A stretch of 64,000 nucleotides of DNA. Origin: Oscarella lobularis (lineage: Eukaryota; Porifera; Homoscleromorpha; Homosclerophorida; Oscarellidae). The position numbers and the translations under genes are program-made. The DNA is taken from assembly GCF_947507565.1 (NCBI RefSeq), contig NC_089194.1, positions 1,178,001 to 1,242,000 of the forward strand, written 5' to 3'. The notes under the pieces are model-generated. The model was not told where the DNA came from, did not search any database, and saw only the letters and a list, made by a program, of their open reading frames with translations. Each line of letters begins with the position of its first letter. The stretch's first letter is position 1. This document shows positions 22,524-33,908 of the stretch, one piece after another.

Positions 22524-23422
22524 CTAGTACATCTTCCTTCGTGACGCTGTGTATCTCTCCATAAACTGCAAAATGAAAGGTCTACTACTACGCCTGTGAA
22601 ATTATCATCTTATATACCTGATCGTATCCATCCTTCTGATGCAAATCTTTCATCAGAAAAACATTACCCTCTAGCTCCAACGTAGATACACTAGACTCAG
22701 TCAAAAGGTCTTTGTGTATCGACTCAAGTGGAAGGCAGTTCTCAGCCAAGCGCAGCACTTTCAAATTTCTACATTGAGCTACTTGCAAAGGCAGAGAGGC
22801 GAGACGATTTCGATTGAGATTCAATTCCACAACGGAAAGACTACGGACGCTTTCAGGCAAGGATTTTAATTTATTGGCGGCGAGATTTAGAACTTCCAAT
22901 TTCTTCAATTCGTTGAATACGATAGGAAAGACGTCGATGGAATTCTCTTCAAGATTTACCGTCTTCAGTGACGTCAAATTCTTGAAAACTTCAGGAACGG
23001 CAGACAATCCGTTATTCTGAACGAATAACGTTTCTAATTTTCTAAGCCGACCGAATTCGACCGGGAAAGCATCAGCACGTACTATGGAGCTAGAAATAAT
23101 GAACAGTTATGCGTAAAACTTCGCGAGAAACTCTACCGAGTTTGTTATTGGCTAGGTTGAGGGTTTTTAGCAGCGTGAAGTCGCCTAGTAGAGGCGGCAG
23201 GCAATCGAACCGATTGTAAGACACGTCGAGAGATCGTAGATTGCGAGAGAGCTGGGCTAGCGCTGGAGGGAACTGCGATACAGAACGTTACCTTAAAAGA
23301 GGCCCCGATTTTTTAAAAAAACTAGAAATCGAAACCTCGCGAAGGTCCTTTGCTTTCAGTGAGCAAACGCCGGTTTTCTTGGCGTTTTCTAGCGGCTGAT
23401 TGACGCTTCCAGCGTTGCCCAT
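22524..23422 (-). CDS. LRRC57: LRRC57 orthologue, leucine-rich repeat protein with N-myristoylation signal
   Basis: Starts at ATG 23422 with MGNAGSVNQPLENAKKTGV, matching the MGNSALR...KTGV start of vertebrate LRRC57; the glycine at position 2 is a likely myristoylation site. A second exon (about 23120-23280) gives FPPALAQLSRNLRSLDVSYN and TLLKTLNLANNKL; a third (about 22618-23070) carries the remaining repeats (LRKLETLFVQNN, LEVLNLAANKLKSLP, LKVLRLAENCLPLE). A last exon (22524-22565) reads FMERYTASRRKMY after GYDQ, aligning with GYDKYMERFTATKKKFA in human. The protein is about 240 residues as expected. Its molecular role is not established; a membrane-attached scaffold is the usual guess. 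The frame running past 22618 into SQA is intron readthrough. Confidence 0.92.
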
Positions 23423-23694
23423 TGTCTTCTCTCGTTAGCGCGCGCGCTTCTAGATTTGGCGGAATAAAGTATGGGTCTCACAATGAGCAGTCTGTCCACG
23501 CATACACATGTGTGCAACAATATGATTGAACTTTAGCTTTTGAGCATTGCCCGACTATAATGCCTTAGTGCAGAAGCTGAAACAGGCAACGCCCTTAATT
23601 AGCACGTGCCACCGCAATCTCGTGACTGCCTTGAGCACCCATTCGTCTTATCGCCTTCCCCAAGCTCTCCTTTCGTCCTTATCGTTGTATAACT
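23423..23694. promoter_or_regulatory. Divergent promoter region of LRRC57 and LAMP
   Basis: Start codons at 23422 (minus) and 23695 (plus) are 272 bp apart. The LRRC57 side has an alternating CG tract (GCGCGCGC) and a TTTGGCGG string that resembles an E2F site. No TATA box is evident. Confidence 0.45.
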
Positions 23695-26434
23695 ATGCGA
23701 ATATTCGTCGTATTTCTAATCGCTTACGGTACGTCTCCTCGCGTCGACTACTCTGCGCATTTCTCGCGAAACAACTGCGCAATACGCGCGAAACTAGGGG
23801 CTTCGCTTTATGACGCAGTGTTCGTGTAACTATTTGATAAGCGACGGCTATTCGAACGCTCCTGAGTAGCCTGCTTTGCGGCTAAAAGGAACTAACACCC
23901 CTGCATTCATTTCCTGTTGGACGGAGAGCAACTGCGAGACTCCCATTAGTGGTTTCCCTGCTTACTGATACGACGCTCGATTTGTCCAACGTGAACGCGT
24001 ATCTTCTACCCTCTTTCGTCCCGTTTTCGTCATCAGTGTACTCGGTACCTAAAGGGGCCCTGTTTTCCTAATCTGCGTCGAAAGAAACCCCTTCCTCTGT
24101 TGCTCACACTTTCGCGCTACTCGCCTTACGCTCCGACATCGACAACCGCCCGAATGCCGTCCACATGTTTCGCGATCACGTGCTCGCAAATTTTCGCGCC
24201 CTTTGTTTAATTAATTGAAATTCTATTTTTAGCGTCTGCTCAGACGACTCCAGCTCCGACGGCAAACAACACTCCAACGGCAACCGCAACTGCGACGGCA
24301 ACTGCAACGTCAATGGCAACGACCCAATCTTCAACAACTCAACCGGCACCGACGACGCAACCTCGCCCAACTCAGCCGTCCTATGAGAAGGGAACGTACA
24401 AACTGCTTGATGTAGACAACAATAATGCAGTGTGCGCGGAACTCACGCTGGCGGCTAAATTTGACATAAATTACATGACTGACGAAAATGAGGTACAGTA
24501 ATGTGAAGGTCTTTTCTGTTGTAAAGTCATTTTAACGTGTGATTTAGATTGCAACGGCACAAGTTGTTCTTCCTCCTCCGGATAACGTCAATGTGACTGG
24601 TGAATGTGCTGATCTAGACAGTGATACGTTGTCTAGCACAATATCCATCTCTTGGACGGATTTCACTCTTGCGATGATTTTTGCTGTATGTCTCGTACGA
24701 CCGTAGACGCGTCTCAAACCGAACCCCATTAGTGTTTATATAGTAGGGTCTAAATTTACATTATTACTCCTACTAAAATAATTTTAGTATACCCGTTCCA
24801 GTGAAGTCATTTTCTTTAGCGTACTTCGAATTCAATCCCCGGTAGAATCCCTAATACAAGTACGTTTCTTTCTTGAATAGGGCGAGATACCACCCCCAAC
24901 GACGCCAGCTCCAACGACTGCGCCTACTACCCGAGCTCCTACAACCCAAGCAGCCACAACGCAAGCTTCTACAACTCAAGCTGCGACAACGCAGGCTGCG
25001 ACAACGCAAGCTCCTACAACGCAAGCTGCTACAACCCGAGCTCCTACAACGCAAGCTGCGACAACGCAAGCTCCTACAACGCAAGCTGCTACAACCCAAG
25101 CTCCTACAACCCAAGCTCCTTCTTCTTCTTCAAGCAGGCATGCTAAATGTCTTTCTTAGAGGATCAGGATATTGTTGAATGGGTTTCTTGTCTGGGTTCA
25201 GGCGCAGGCTGTTGGCTCTCCGAGAAGGCGAGAACGGTTTGGTCAACATTGGATTTATGTACAACACCGCTAATCCGGTGTTTGTGAACCCCCAGAATGG
25301 TGAGTAATGCATGGTACGTAAACACTTTCTCCCTCGTGTCTACGTTCAAAATCTTTAGTCACCGTCGTGATTGTGGTCTACAACGTGACGGAAAACGACG
25401 ATTTCTCTTTTGGAGAGGGCAAGCAGTACAAATGCAACAGTCAGCGATCACTTGCTCTTAAAGAGGGTGACGATAAAGTAACCATGGATATCAAGGACGC
25501 TCTTCTTTCTCCCTTTCAGCCAGAAAATTCCGATGACGGAGGTAATTTCCTTTTAGCCTATTTAGCCGCCTTTTGCTTGGGGGTAAAAAATCGTATTAGT
25601 ATTTTATTCTCCCAAGCCAAACGCAAGAGCACCTTGCACACGATTATTAGTTTTACTGCACGCTCGAGCATTGTCAACCATAGATGTTTGAGTGTAATTC
25701 CCCCAAGCCAAAGAGCTCCTTATATATGATTCTTTATACTGAATGTACCGTATACGTCTAAATAAGCCCCCTTTGGATAATTTGAGGACACCAACTGTAC
25801 TTCAGTTGCTGTCACCCAAAAACTAACTAAAGACGATGCTAAACGAAAACCTATCATAGCAACGATCACTAAGGACGCGCGGGGGGCCCGCGTCGTCATT
25901 TTTTGAGCAGCAAGACTCGTGCCAATGTGCTCTTTCGTTCCATCTCTCCTCTCCCCAACCAAAATTCGCGTGTTCGTCCTAAAAAAAGAAAAAAAAAAAC
26001 GGAGTCAGGGACCGAATCTTTTTTGCAGTGACTCCCTGCCAAGCGGATAAGGACAAAGTTGTGATACCCATTGCCGTCGGATGCACATTGGCCGCCTTGC
26101 TGCTCATAACCGTTATCGCGTTCGTGATCGGTCGATCGAGAAGTCGCGGGGGCTATCAGACCATATAGAAAAAGAGACTGCCTTTTGTCCGTCTGTCTGT
26201 CTGGCGTCTCGTGCTTTTGTCTCTGTTCGTGTCTTGATTTATTTTAATACATTTATTGCGTCTTGCGCAGTGGTGGAGTGTGCGGCTGACGGCGGCGGCG
26301 GCAGTGGCGGATTGAGCAAGAACGCTAAAATCGCTATTGGTGTGGGCGTGGGCGTTGGCGGTCTTCTCGTTCTCATTCTCGTCGCCGTTGCACTGAGTCG
26401 CGTTTGCAAGCGATCTGGTTACAAGTCAGTCTAA
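23695..26434 (+). CDS. LAMP-family lysosomal membrane glycoprotein with alternative last exons
   Basis: Exon 1 (23695-23728) plus the start of exon 2 encode a signal peptide (MRIFVVFLIAYASA). Exon 2 (24233-24492) has a Thr/Pro mucin-like stretch, then YKLLDVDNNNAVCAELTLAA, the first strand of a LAMP luminal domain; exon 3 (24548-24685) gives VNVTGECADL and ISWTDFTLAMIF. Exon 4 (24881 to about 25135) is a mucin hinge of TTQA/APTT repeats; exons at 25201-25301 and 25359-25541 form the rest (GFMYNTANPVFV, KQYKCNSQRSLAL). Either of two last exons adds a transmembrane helix and short tail: 26029-26168 ends GYQTI, identical to the LAMP1 lysosome-sorting tail; 26271-26434 ends GYKSV. Both join in phase 1. 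LAMPs coat the inner lysosomal membrane. The intron after exon 4 appears to use a GC donor. Confidence 0.88.
26029..26168 (+). other. LAMP last exon a (tail GYQTI)
   Basis: The acceptor TTTTTTGCAG is followed by VTPCQADKDK, the transmembrane helix VIPIAVGCTLAALLLITVIA, then FVIGRSRSRGGYQTI and a stop. The G-Y-x-x-hydrophobic tail is the AP-dependent lysosome signal of LAMP1/2. Confidence 0.85.
26271..26434 (+). other. LAMP last exon b (tail GYKSV)
   Basis: The acceptor CTTGCGCAG is followed by VVECAADGGGGSGGLSKNAK, a glycine/valine-rich helix (IAIGVGVGVGGLLVLILVAV), then a short basic tail ending SGYKSV and a stop. It has the same phase, the same cysteine near its start and the same layout as exon a, so it is an alternative end rather than a continuation. 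Confidence 0.75.
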
Positions 26435-26572
26435 GAAGCGGGCATGAGGCTGAGGACTTAGACCGGATTAAAAAAACAGAAACTGTCACTCCACGAGCAA
26501 TTTGGTGTCTGTCTTCTACTTACTTTTATCGTTTCTGTGTTTTTCGTATCCGCTACATATTTCGTGCTGTTT

Positions 26573-29500
26573 TCACTGTTTTTGAACTACACATTGTCGC
26601 AATACTGTTAAGTCACTCGCATGGGGTACTAGAATCTTGACATTGCCAGCCATGTGCATGATATGATACTCTACGTCGTAAATCTTTACCACCTCATTAG
26701 GAAGGATATTATCAATTGTCTCGAAAAAATTCTTTTGCTTCTCTTTCTTTGTCTAAACGTATGTTAAACAGCGGATGAGTCGGTTTCTAAGCAACAGATT
26801 TTCCTATTCAAATGCAACGGAAACTGAGAATTCGTACGCACCAAGAGATTGCTCTCGCCCCCTATGACTACATCGGGCATGTCTCCGGGACTCTTTTGGG
26901 CCATGGAAAGGCCACTGAGACAATAGCATGTATGGTAAAAATCTCTCGTTCTTACAAAGAGGGAATCAGAACAACTGTCATACGGCTTTGTGGGTCTTAC
27001 TTTCCAGGCTTATCGACGAGTCCACCGATAAGGGATTGACAGCAGAACAAAATATAGTGCTGTAAGGCTTCTATTAATTAATTAATTAATTAAGAATATT
27101 GTTTAATTAAATCAAACGAGAACTCAACTGTGACCTACCTCTATCAAACATCCAGTCTTCTTGTGCAATAGCCTTGCATCCTATAAGGTAAATTTGAAAA
27201 GAGTTCTACAAGATTCCAAACTGACCTAAGGCTTGAAGTGTATGGGCTATGACGGGAAATAAGCCGCCCTGCCAGAACGAATAGCAACCATCTACGAGTT
27301 TATTTGTCCTTCCCTGGGCCACGAGAAAAATATAGTCAAAGAGGATCAGGTGGATGTATCTATGCCAACCTGAAATCCTCCCTCGAATTTCATTTGCCTG
27401 TGAACTGCCCATTTCTATAGGAGAAAAACGTCAGTTCGTGTTTATTTTTGCTACATTTAGATCTGCCTACCACTAGACGATCAATATCTATCGAGTCCAC
27501 CTTTCCGAGCAGTAACAGTGCAGCGAGGCCACAGAACGTATAGCCTCCGTGCGCCTCGAGACCTTTAGGGAGTACTCGTATTCAAGTATGTCTCATTCGA
27601 GGCAAGATTAGAGACCTGGCTCGCCAGCTATTCCGCCTTCATATGTCTGGCACGAGACAATCCACTCTGCAGTGCCCTTGAACATCGCCTCCGTAGCTGT
27701 ATTGGTCAAGAGGGCACAGACAAGCGCGCAGTACGCTCCCCTATATAGACAAAGACGACTAAGTATTTGATTCAGATTGACTGATCAAAATAAAAAATAA
27801 AATGCAAAATCTACGTAGAGAGTACAGCTAAGGTTTTTTTTTCAAAGCTCCTCCCTTCGGAAATTTTTGGACCAATAGGTGAGCGCAGGTGACGTACGTT
27901 GTCCCCGCTGGAATGCGCGCTAGAACACTCTCTACGCGCAAGCCCGTCGCTAGGTTGTCGTGTCAACAAACGGGCGCTAATCTCCATTTATCCGCCCGAT
28001 GCGAATGGAAAATCAATCGGGAAAGGACGCCGACGAGCCGCTAGTCGACATCGAACGCGACGTCGAGCGAAAATCGAAGCGAAAGCGTCGCGCAATGGCA
28101 AAAGAGGCGGCGATGACCGCGTCGACGAAAAGCGTCGAGGAGAGTCTCGCCTCGTTCGCGCGAAATCTCAAGGCGAACGAGCGCCTATCGAAGACGAAAG
28201 CGAAGCGACGAAAGAAGCGCGGCTCGCCGCCGAAAGGAACGACGTCGTATTCGTCGATCGGCGTTACAGGCGAGACGGAAAGCGTCAGCTGCGCAGCCGT
28301 CGAACACGGGGGGCTCAAGCTACCGGAAATCGCCGCGGCGAAGCCGCGCGGCGCGCACGCCGGCGATCGGGCGAAAAAGAACGTCGCGAAAGGGAGCTCG
28401 GCGTGGGAAAATCTTCCGTCTATATAGCGGGGTTTTACGGGGCCCCCCGTGGGGGGTGTATACAGGGGGCTCAAAATTAATATTAGTTTCTTGATAGAGA
28501 TTATGAATGACTGAATAAATATTTTGAGAGATTTGCCTATTAGATTTGCATTGCCGCGCGGTGTCGTATATATATGGACCCCCAAGCCATTAGTTAGTAT
28601 TACGTACACAGGCTTACCTGACGTCCAGTTCTCCGTCGTGATGCATCATAAACGCTCCTTCGTCCGTGTGCATCGACAGAAGATAGTTCTGGAGACTCTT
28701 CCTAAAAAAAATACATGTGCATACATATATAAATCATTAGATAAATAGAGTTCTTCTGTACCTATCTATAGCGTTATAAGCCTCTTCTGTTCCGATTGTG
28801 CAGAGGGCAAGTACAGCAGCATAGGTGGGAGCCAGGTGAGCCAACTGGCCGGGACCCCCACCGAAACCGCCGTCACGCGCTTGACAGCGTTTCAAAAAAT
28901 CAATGACACTAGACACTTTATAAAGTGACGTCAGAAAGATTTTGTTTTTGAGACGAGCACCTGAGCTCCATGTGCTCGTACACGGGAACGTCAAGTAGAC
29001 ATAAGGAGTGGAGAATCCAGTAGCAGAGCCACGGACGACTTGCATCCAAGCACTACGCAGAATAAAAGCCCCCTTTTAAATAAGAAAACAAATATTCCTA
29101 AGACTGAGGCTATAAAAAGGCCCTTGACCCACAACATATACAGTTTTAGGCTCCTGCGCATTATCGTGAACCTAAGTACAGTTTCTATCGTTAGAGATCA
29201 CATGGTGGACTGGATTACCGCAATCAGCCTTCTATCTACTGTTTTAATCAAGTTGTATCTTGCTGTACTGTTAGATAAACGACTGTGGTTAAATAAACGT
29301 TCGTACGGTACAGTAAAAGCAAATTTTGAACTGAGGCCCCCTTTCGGGTGCTATACGTCCGAGACGCGTCGTTTGACCGTTAAAACGTCGAAAAAGCACG
29401 TTTTGAACGTAAAACAATTCAAAAAAGAACAAAAACATCGACACTTGAACACAAACCCCACGGAAGACGGTGCTATGGAGGTTTATCCCGGTGACAGAGG

Positions 29501-31006
29501 TGCCCAGGAGCTGGGAGAGAGATGCGAGAACTAGGAAGGCGTGCAATGTTACACCCTTGTCAAGTGAGGAATGAGGCGACCACCGGGTCATCGATGCACT
29601 CAAACCTTGGGGAGTGTTGCCAATCTCCCTTCTATCCTAGCCACGAGCTCTGCTCTGCTCCATCTGATAAGTACTTGTAAACGCTGGGTATTTATACTCA
29701 TACGCGACTAGGGACGAACGACTGCAGCTATTCACGATCAAAAAGTGACAAAACATGCCTCGTTTGAACTGAAACCTCTGCCAATCGACCGCAAACGCAT
29801 TTCTGCTGACAAAAACAAACGAAATTTTGTCGCAAATCAATTCAAAACGCGAAAAAACAACAAGGAATGTGTGCCTACGTACGCAAGACACGCCCTGTCA
29901 CGCTACATTGAGCAACACATGACGTCAATCGTCACGCATTGCTACGAAATGCCCTAATACGAGAAGTAGACGCAATAAATCAGCCGCCAAGTGTGTTGTG
30001 AGTTCATTTTAAAGAAATTCCTTCGCTATTTGAACGCGAAAAGCGAAGGAATACGCAGTAACGGCAAAACGCCGAGTCAGCAAAATCAAGGCGTTGTGTC
30101 CGGTTCTATAACGGGCACTTGAACGTGCGCTATACATAGACGACTCAAATTGAACGACGAAACGAACGCTACGCGGCTAGATTATTCAACGGACTGCTGA
30201 TAGAAAGCGCGGACTTTCGGGTGCCGGTTCTCGTCAACGTAACTAACCAAAGGTGCGCGAACGGGAGACGGGAATAGCTCTATCGTTCTCCAAACAAGTT
30301 TTCGAACGCTACCGTGGCCCGTTCACGCGAAGAACATCACTGACTCGATCAACAGAACGCCGGTTATCCTCTTGGAATTCAACAACGCGAAAGTTGGGAT
30401 AGGAGACCCCTTCATGGAATTATTAGTACGAACATCAAGCACAACTAACATGCAAACACTAACTAACTAAAGTGCCCAAATTTCGCTCGTCCCAACGATT
30501 GGAACCTCTTTCGTGGCTGCCAATTCTCAAAGTCCTTCAGTACACAGATATTTTTGTTTGGATAACAGGCGTTCAGTTTTTTTAATCAAGGGTAAGCTGT
30601 GTTTGCCTTCTCTGCTATTGAGTGTCCTGAGCCACTAAATCTAGCCGTAGCATGTGCTTTCTAATACGTCTTCTCCACCTCGTAGTTCTCTGATAGATTC
30701 TTCAAGCCTTTTAGAAGATACGACGCGTGTCTATCGCGAAATAGTCTGATACTGCAAGAGCGATCGTGAATATGAGTGCGACGGTAGTGCACGTCGAGTT
30801 TACCTGGAAATTCGTTCAGGTTTGCCTTTTAGGGACCTGTATATGGCGGAGACGCTCTCTTCTACTTTTCTCTGCGTGGAGCGCGCTCTGCAGCCGTTGA
30901 GGTAAAACGCGTGCTATTTTCTTACTTGTTCGTTAGAACTGTGCGTAGATACGCCATCGGTTTCGAGCTCTAGAGCGGCTAACGTTTCGATGGAAGACAA
31001 AGCCAT
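26573..31006 (-). CDS. FNTB: Protein farnesyltransferase subunit beta
   Basis: The start is ATG 31006. Exons: 30926-31006, 30804-30871, 30679-30751 (RHASYLLKGLKNLSENYE), 28961-29052 (CLDASRPWLCYWILHSLCLL), 28762-28908 (DGGFGGGPGQLAHLAPTYAA), 28618-28701, 27616-27740, 27471-27562 (LEAHGGYTFCGLAALLLL), about 27370-27418, about 27230-27310 (KLVDGCYSFWQGGLFP) and a final part from about 26890 (RDFYHTCYCLSGLSMAQ). The zinc ligands of the enzyme are present: Asp and Cys in LVDGCYSF and His in FYHTCYCL. With FNTA it farnesylates the cysteine of CaaX proteins such as Ras. Intron 3 is 1.6 kb because a dispersed repeat sits in it. The C-terminus is uncertain: either a stop near 26770 or a further exon ending at 26573. 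Confidence 0.9.
27999..28427 (+). CDS. Possible nested single-exon gene, basic protein, antisense within an FNTB intron
   Basis: A 142-codon frame from ATG 27999 (or the second ATG two codons on) to the stop at 28425-28427, lying wholly in FNTB intron 6 (27741-28617) on the opposite strand. The stretch is far richer in CG than its surroundings, with the TCG/ACG/GCG codons that other genes here prefer. The product is very basic (RKSKRKRRAMAKEAAMTAST, KTKAKRRKKRG) and matches nothing I know. Two other frames are also open across the same stretch, so openness alone is weak evidence. It could instead be a first exon or a CpG-rich regulatory patch. Confidence 0.35.
   Translation: MRMENQSGKDADEPLVDIERDVERKSKRKRRAMAKEAAMTASTKSVEESLASFARNLKANERLSKTKAKRRKKRGSPPKGTTSYSSIGVTGETESVSCAAVEHGGLKLPEIAAAKPRGAHAGDRAKKNVAKGSSAWENLPSI
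29293..30150 (+). repeat. Dispersed repeat copy 1, in FNTB intron 3
   Basis: About 850 bp that matches 49615-50455 in reverse orientation at roughly 90% or better over most of its length. Read on the minus strand it has a TATAAATA box (about 29685) followed about 30 bp later by a possible start region, and further on a hairpin around TTCGCTTTTCGCG (about 30035). No reverse transcriptase or transposase motif is present. A solo LTR or non-autonomous element is likely, class unknown. Confidence 0.65.
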
Positions 31007-31042
31007 TTTCTTCCTACCGCACGCTAAACCGGGTTGCAAGAC
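31007..31042. promoter_or_regulatory. 36-bp spacer between FNTB and PPP5C start codons
   Basis: FNTB reads left from ATG 31006 and PPP5C right from ATG 31043. Each gene's core promoter and 5' UTR must therefore overlap the other's transcript or first exon. No TATA box is visible. Confidence 0.6.
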
Positions 31043-33679
31043 ATGGAGGACGGCAAAGAAATCGACGAAAAACGCGTCAACGAAGCCGAGGCAGTCAAAG
31101 CCAAAGCGAACGAGCACTTTCGCGGTAACCGCGCTTACTCCTCCATTGCAAATCAGCTCGAAAACGCCTATCGCGACAGAGAAAAACTACGAAGAAGCGA
31201 TTCGCCTCTACACGGAAGCAATCAAACTCAATCCCAACGCCGCCGCCTACTACGCCAATCGCAGCATCGCCAACCTACGCAAAGAATACTACGGCGACGC
31301 GCTCGCGGACGCGACGCGCGCCGTCGATCTCGATCGCGCCTACGTGAAGGGCTACTATCGTCGCGCCGCGGCGAACATGGCCATGGGAAGGTTCAAAGCG
31401 AGTTTGAAAGACTTTGAAACGGTTGTGACGTAGACGTCGTGACGTCACGTTTTTTGCTATTCGATTTTTTTTCGAATGCGTTAGGTTGTTCGCGTTCGGC
31501 CTGGGGATAAGGACGCGCGACAGAAGTATCAGCAGTGTCAGAAGATCGTTCGGCAGAAGGCGTTTGAGAAGGCGATCGCCGTGGATGCCAAGGAGACGAA
31601 GTTGCCTTCTGAATCGATTGTCGTTGAGGATATTGGTAAGAGGAGGAGGTGTGGGTTACGTATGGGGAGCTAGGAAGGGGAGCTATAGTATTTCATTCTG
31701 AGGTAGTCCAGATGCAGAGGCTGTCTTGATATTAGGTCAGACCTGACGTTAGCTGCTTAGACGAAGCATGCCACGTGTATTTCATAGTGTTTCTCTGCTA
31801 GGAATAGGTCTCGTAATGTAGTGTACACGCATGTATGAAGTCCAGATAGAGTGATCGTCTCAAGATTTTATAACTGAGAGCTATCTCTTTATTACGGAGA
31901 GACTTGATACGCGACTCTGTGTGCTTATGTCAAGCAAAGTCGCCACTGACTCTCCAACAGATGTCTGCCCTCCCGAGGACTGAGTCTCTCGAGCTTCAGA
32001 GCCTCAGACAGATACGGGGCGCACATTACTTTTCGATTTTTTCCCCCCTATAGACGTTGAAGAGAAGTACGAGGGTCCGCGATTCGACGAGGAGATAACG
32101 GCCGACTTCATGGTGAGTCTCTTGACGTGGCAAAGAGACCAGAAAACCCTTCACAAGAAATACGCGTACAAAGTAAAAATAAGTCAATTATTTTCAGAGA
32201 TACATACATATATATCTTTTTTTTGTTTAAGATTCTCTTGGGAGTGAAGGAACTTCTAGTAGCGGATCTGACTCTCGTGAGCGTTCCTATCCCAGACGTA
32301 AGCACATTTCCTTAGTTCAGTGTATTGATAAATAATTTAATTTTTTTTTCTTTTAGGGCTCCAAATTTACCGTGTGCGGCGACATTCACGGTCAATACTA
32401 TGACCTTCTTAATATATTTAAATTGAACGGGGTTCCATCAGAGGCTAATCCTTACGTACAAGTTCAATAACAGTATTATTTTATTTGAATTCATGAAGCC
32501 TCTGTCTAGTTATTCAATGGGGATTTCGTGGACCGCGGTTCATTTTCGGTCGAGGTCATATTGACCTTGTTCGGATATAAGCTTTTGTATCCCAAATTCT
32601 TCTTCATGTCTCGAGGTAGAGTCTTACATATGCACGCGTTATTTATTATTGTAATTATTTCGCTTAGGTAATCACGAGAGCGCTAATATGAATCTTATGT
32701 ACGGCTTCCACGGCGAAGTGAAGTCAAAATATCCGCCACACTGAAAGCAAAGCCTTTTGCATTGACGTTTCCTTAACTCTGTTCTCTTTCTTTCTTTCTT
32801 GGCTTACGTATAATGCTCACATGGCCGAGCTCTTTACCGAAATCTACAATCACCTGCCTCTAGCTCATTGCCTCAGTGATAGAGTTCTGGTACGTTTAGA
32901 TAGCACCTTTGGTCCTCTAAGTTCTCTGATAGATGTTTTCTAGGTAATGCACGGTGGCCTTTTCAGTCGCGACGGCGTGACACTTGATGACATCAGGAAA
33001 GTAGACCGAAACCAAGAGCCTCCGGACCAAGGCACACCGACTTTAGTAGAAAACGTTAGTGTAGTTTATCTAATGGAGAATTCACCTAGGTATCATGTGT
33101 GAGCTACTTTGGTCAGACCCTCAAGATCAGGTAGGAAATTACGTAGACTAAGGATAGAGGTTCCCCTGTGAGTGTGAGGTCCTTTATATATAGTGGGGTC
33201 GCTCTGCTAGTAAAAGAGGCGTCGGCACTCAGTTTGGTCCTGACGTAACAGAACGATTTTGCTCCGAAAACAATTTAGGTTAGCGTCATTGTATGTATAG
33301 CCATTAATGATTTGTATGATATATTTATTAGAATACATAATTCGTAGCCACGAGGTCAAACCGAATGGCTACGAAGTAGCTCACAACGGACAATGCATAA
33401 CCGTTTTTTCGGCACCCAACTACTGGTCAGTTGTATCGTTCTGTAAATAATTCCAAGCAAGGCCTTTGTTGTTGCTTATAGTGATCAAATGGATAACCGG
33501 GGAGCTTTCATTACCATGTCGTCTGACCTAAAGCCAGAATTCACGACATTTAGAGCCGTGGTAAGCTGATTAGAGAATAAATGAACTCCGCTGCAAAATC
33601 ATTTGTTCTTCAGCCTCATCCTGACGTCAAGCCGATGGCATATGCGAACATCCTTTTGAGCGGGCTCGGACTGATGTAG
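31043..33679 (+). CDS. PPP5C: Serine/threonine-protein phosphatase 5
   Basis: The start [20 protein letters not shown] leads into three TPR motifs (about 31070-31430: [56 protein letters not shown]). About ten short exons then give the PPP catalytic domain: [13 protein letters not shown] (metal-binding GDIHG), [14 protein letters not shown] (GDFVDRG), SRGNHES (GNHE), [54 protein letters not shown] and VFSAPNYCDQM. The end, [17 protein letters not shown], is the usual C-terminal helix of PP5. All catalytic metal ligands seen are intact. PP5 binds Hsp90 through the TPRs and dephosphorylates client kinases and steroid receptors. The last codon is followed by TAG at 33677-33679. Confidence 0.95.
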
Positions 33680-33908
33680 TGAGAAATGCTTTTTTCCTAG
33701 TCGTTTGGGTTTTCAAAGTATTAAAAATAAGATAAAAAGCGTCTAAAAATGCAATGAGTGACGCGTATAATCGCTATTGCGGCACATATGTTGATGCACG
33801 TGTACAGTGGCTGGGGCACGACGTGATCACACTATCAGCGCGTGTTTCCGGCTGCGTGAGTACAAAGAGATACTACTTGCTACCAGTGGCATTGAGCCAA
33901 AAGCCCCG

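Noticed and set aside
28013-28609. 198-codon minus-strand frame inside FNTB intron 6
   Set aside because: It crosses the same CpG-rich stretch as the plus-strand frame, with no domain, and its first part lies in AT-rich intron sequence.
15339-33679. A functional link between the CaaX-ended otopetrin and the nearby FNTB gene
   Set aside because: The motif CSLL predicts geranylgeranylation by GGTase-I, not farnesylation, and two unrelated genes lie between; proximity alone is not evidence.
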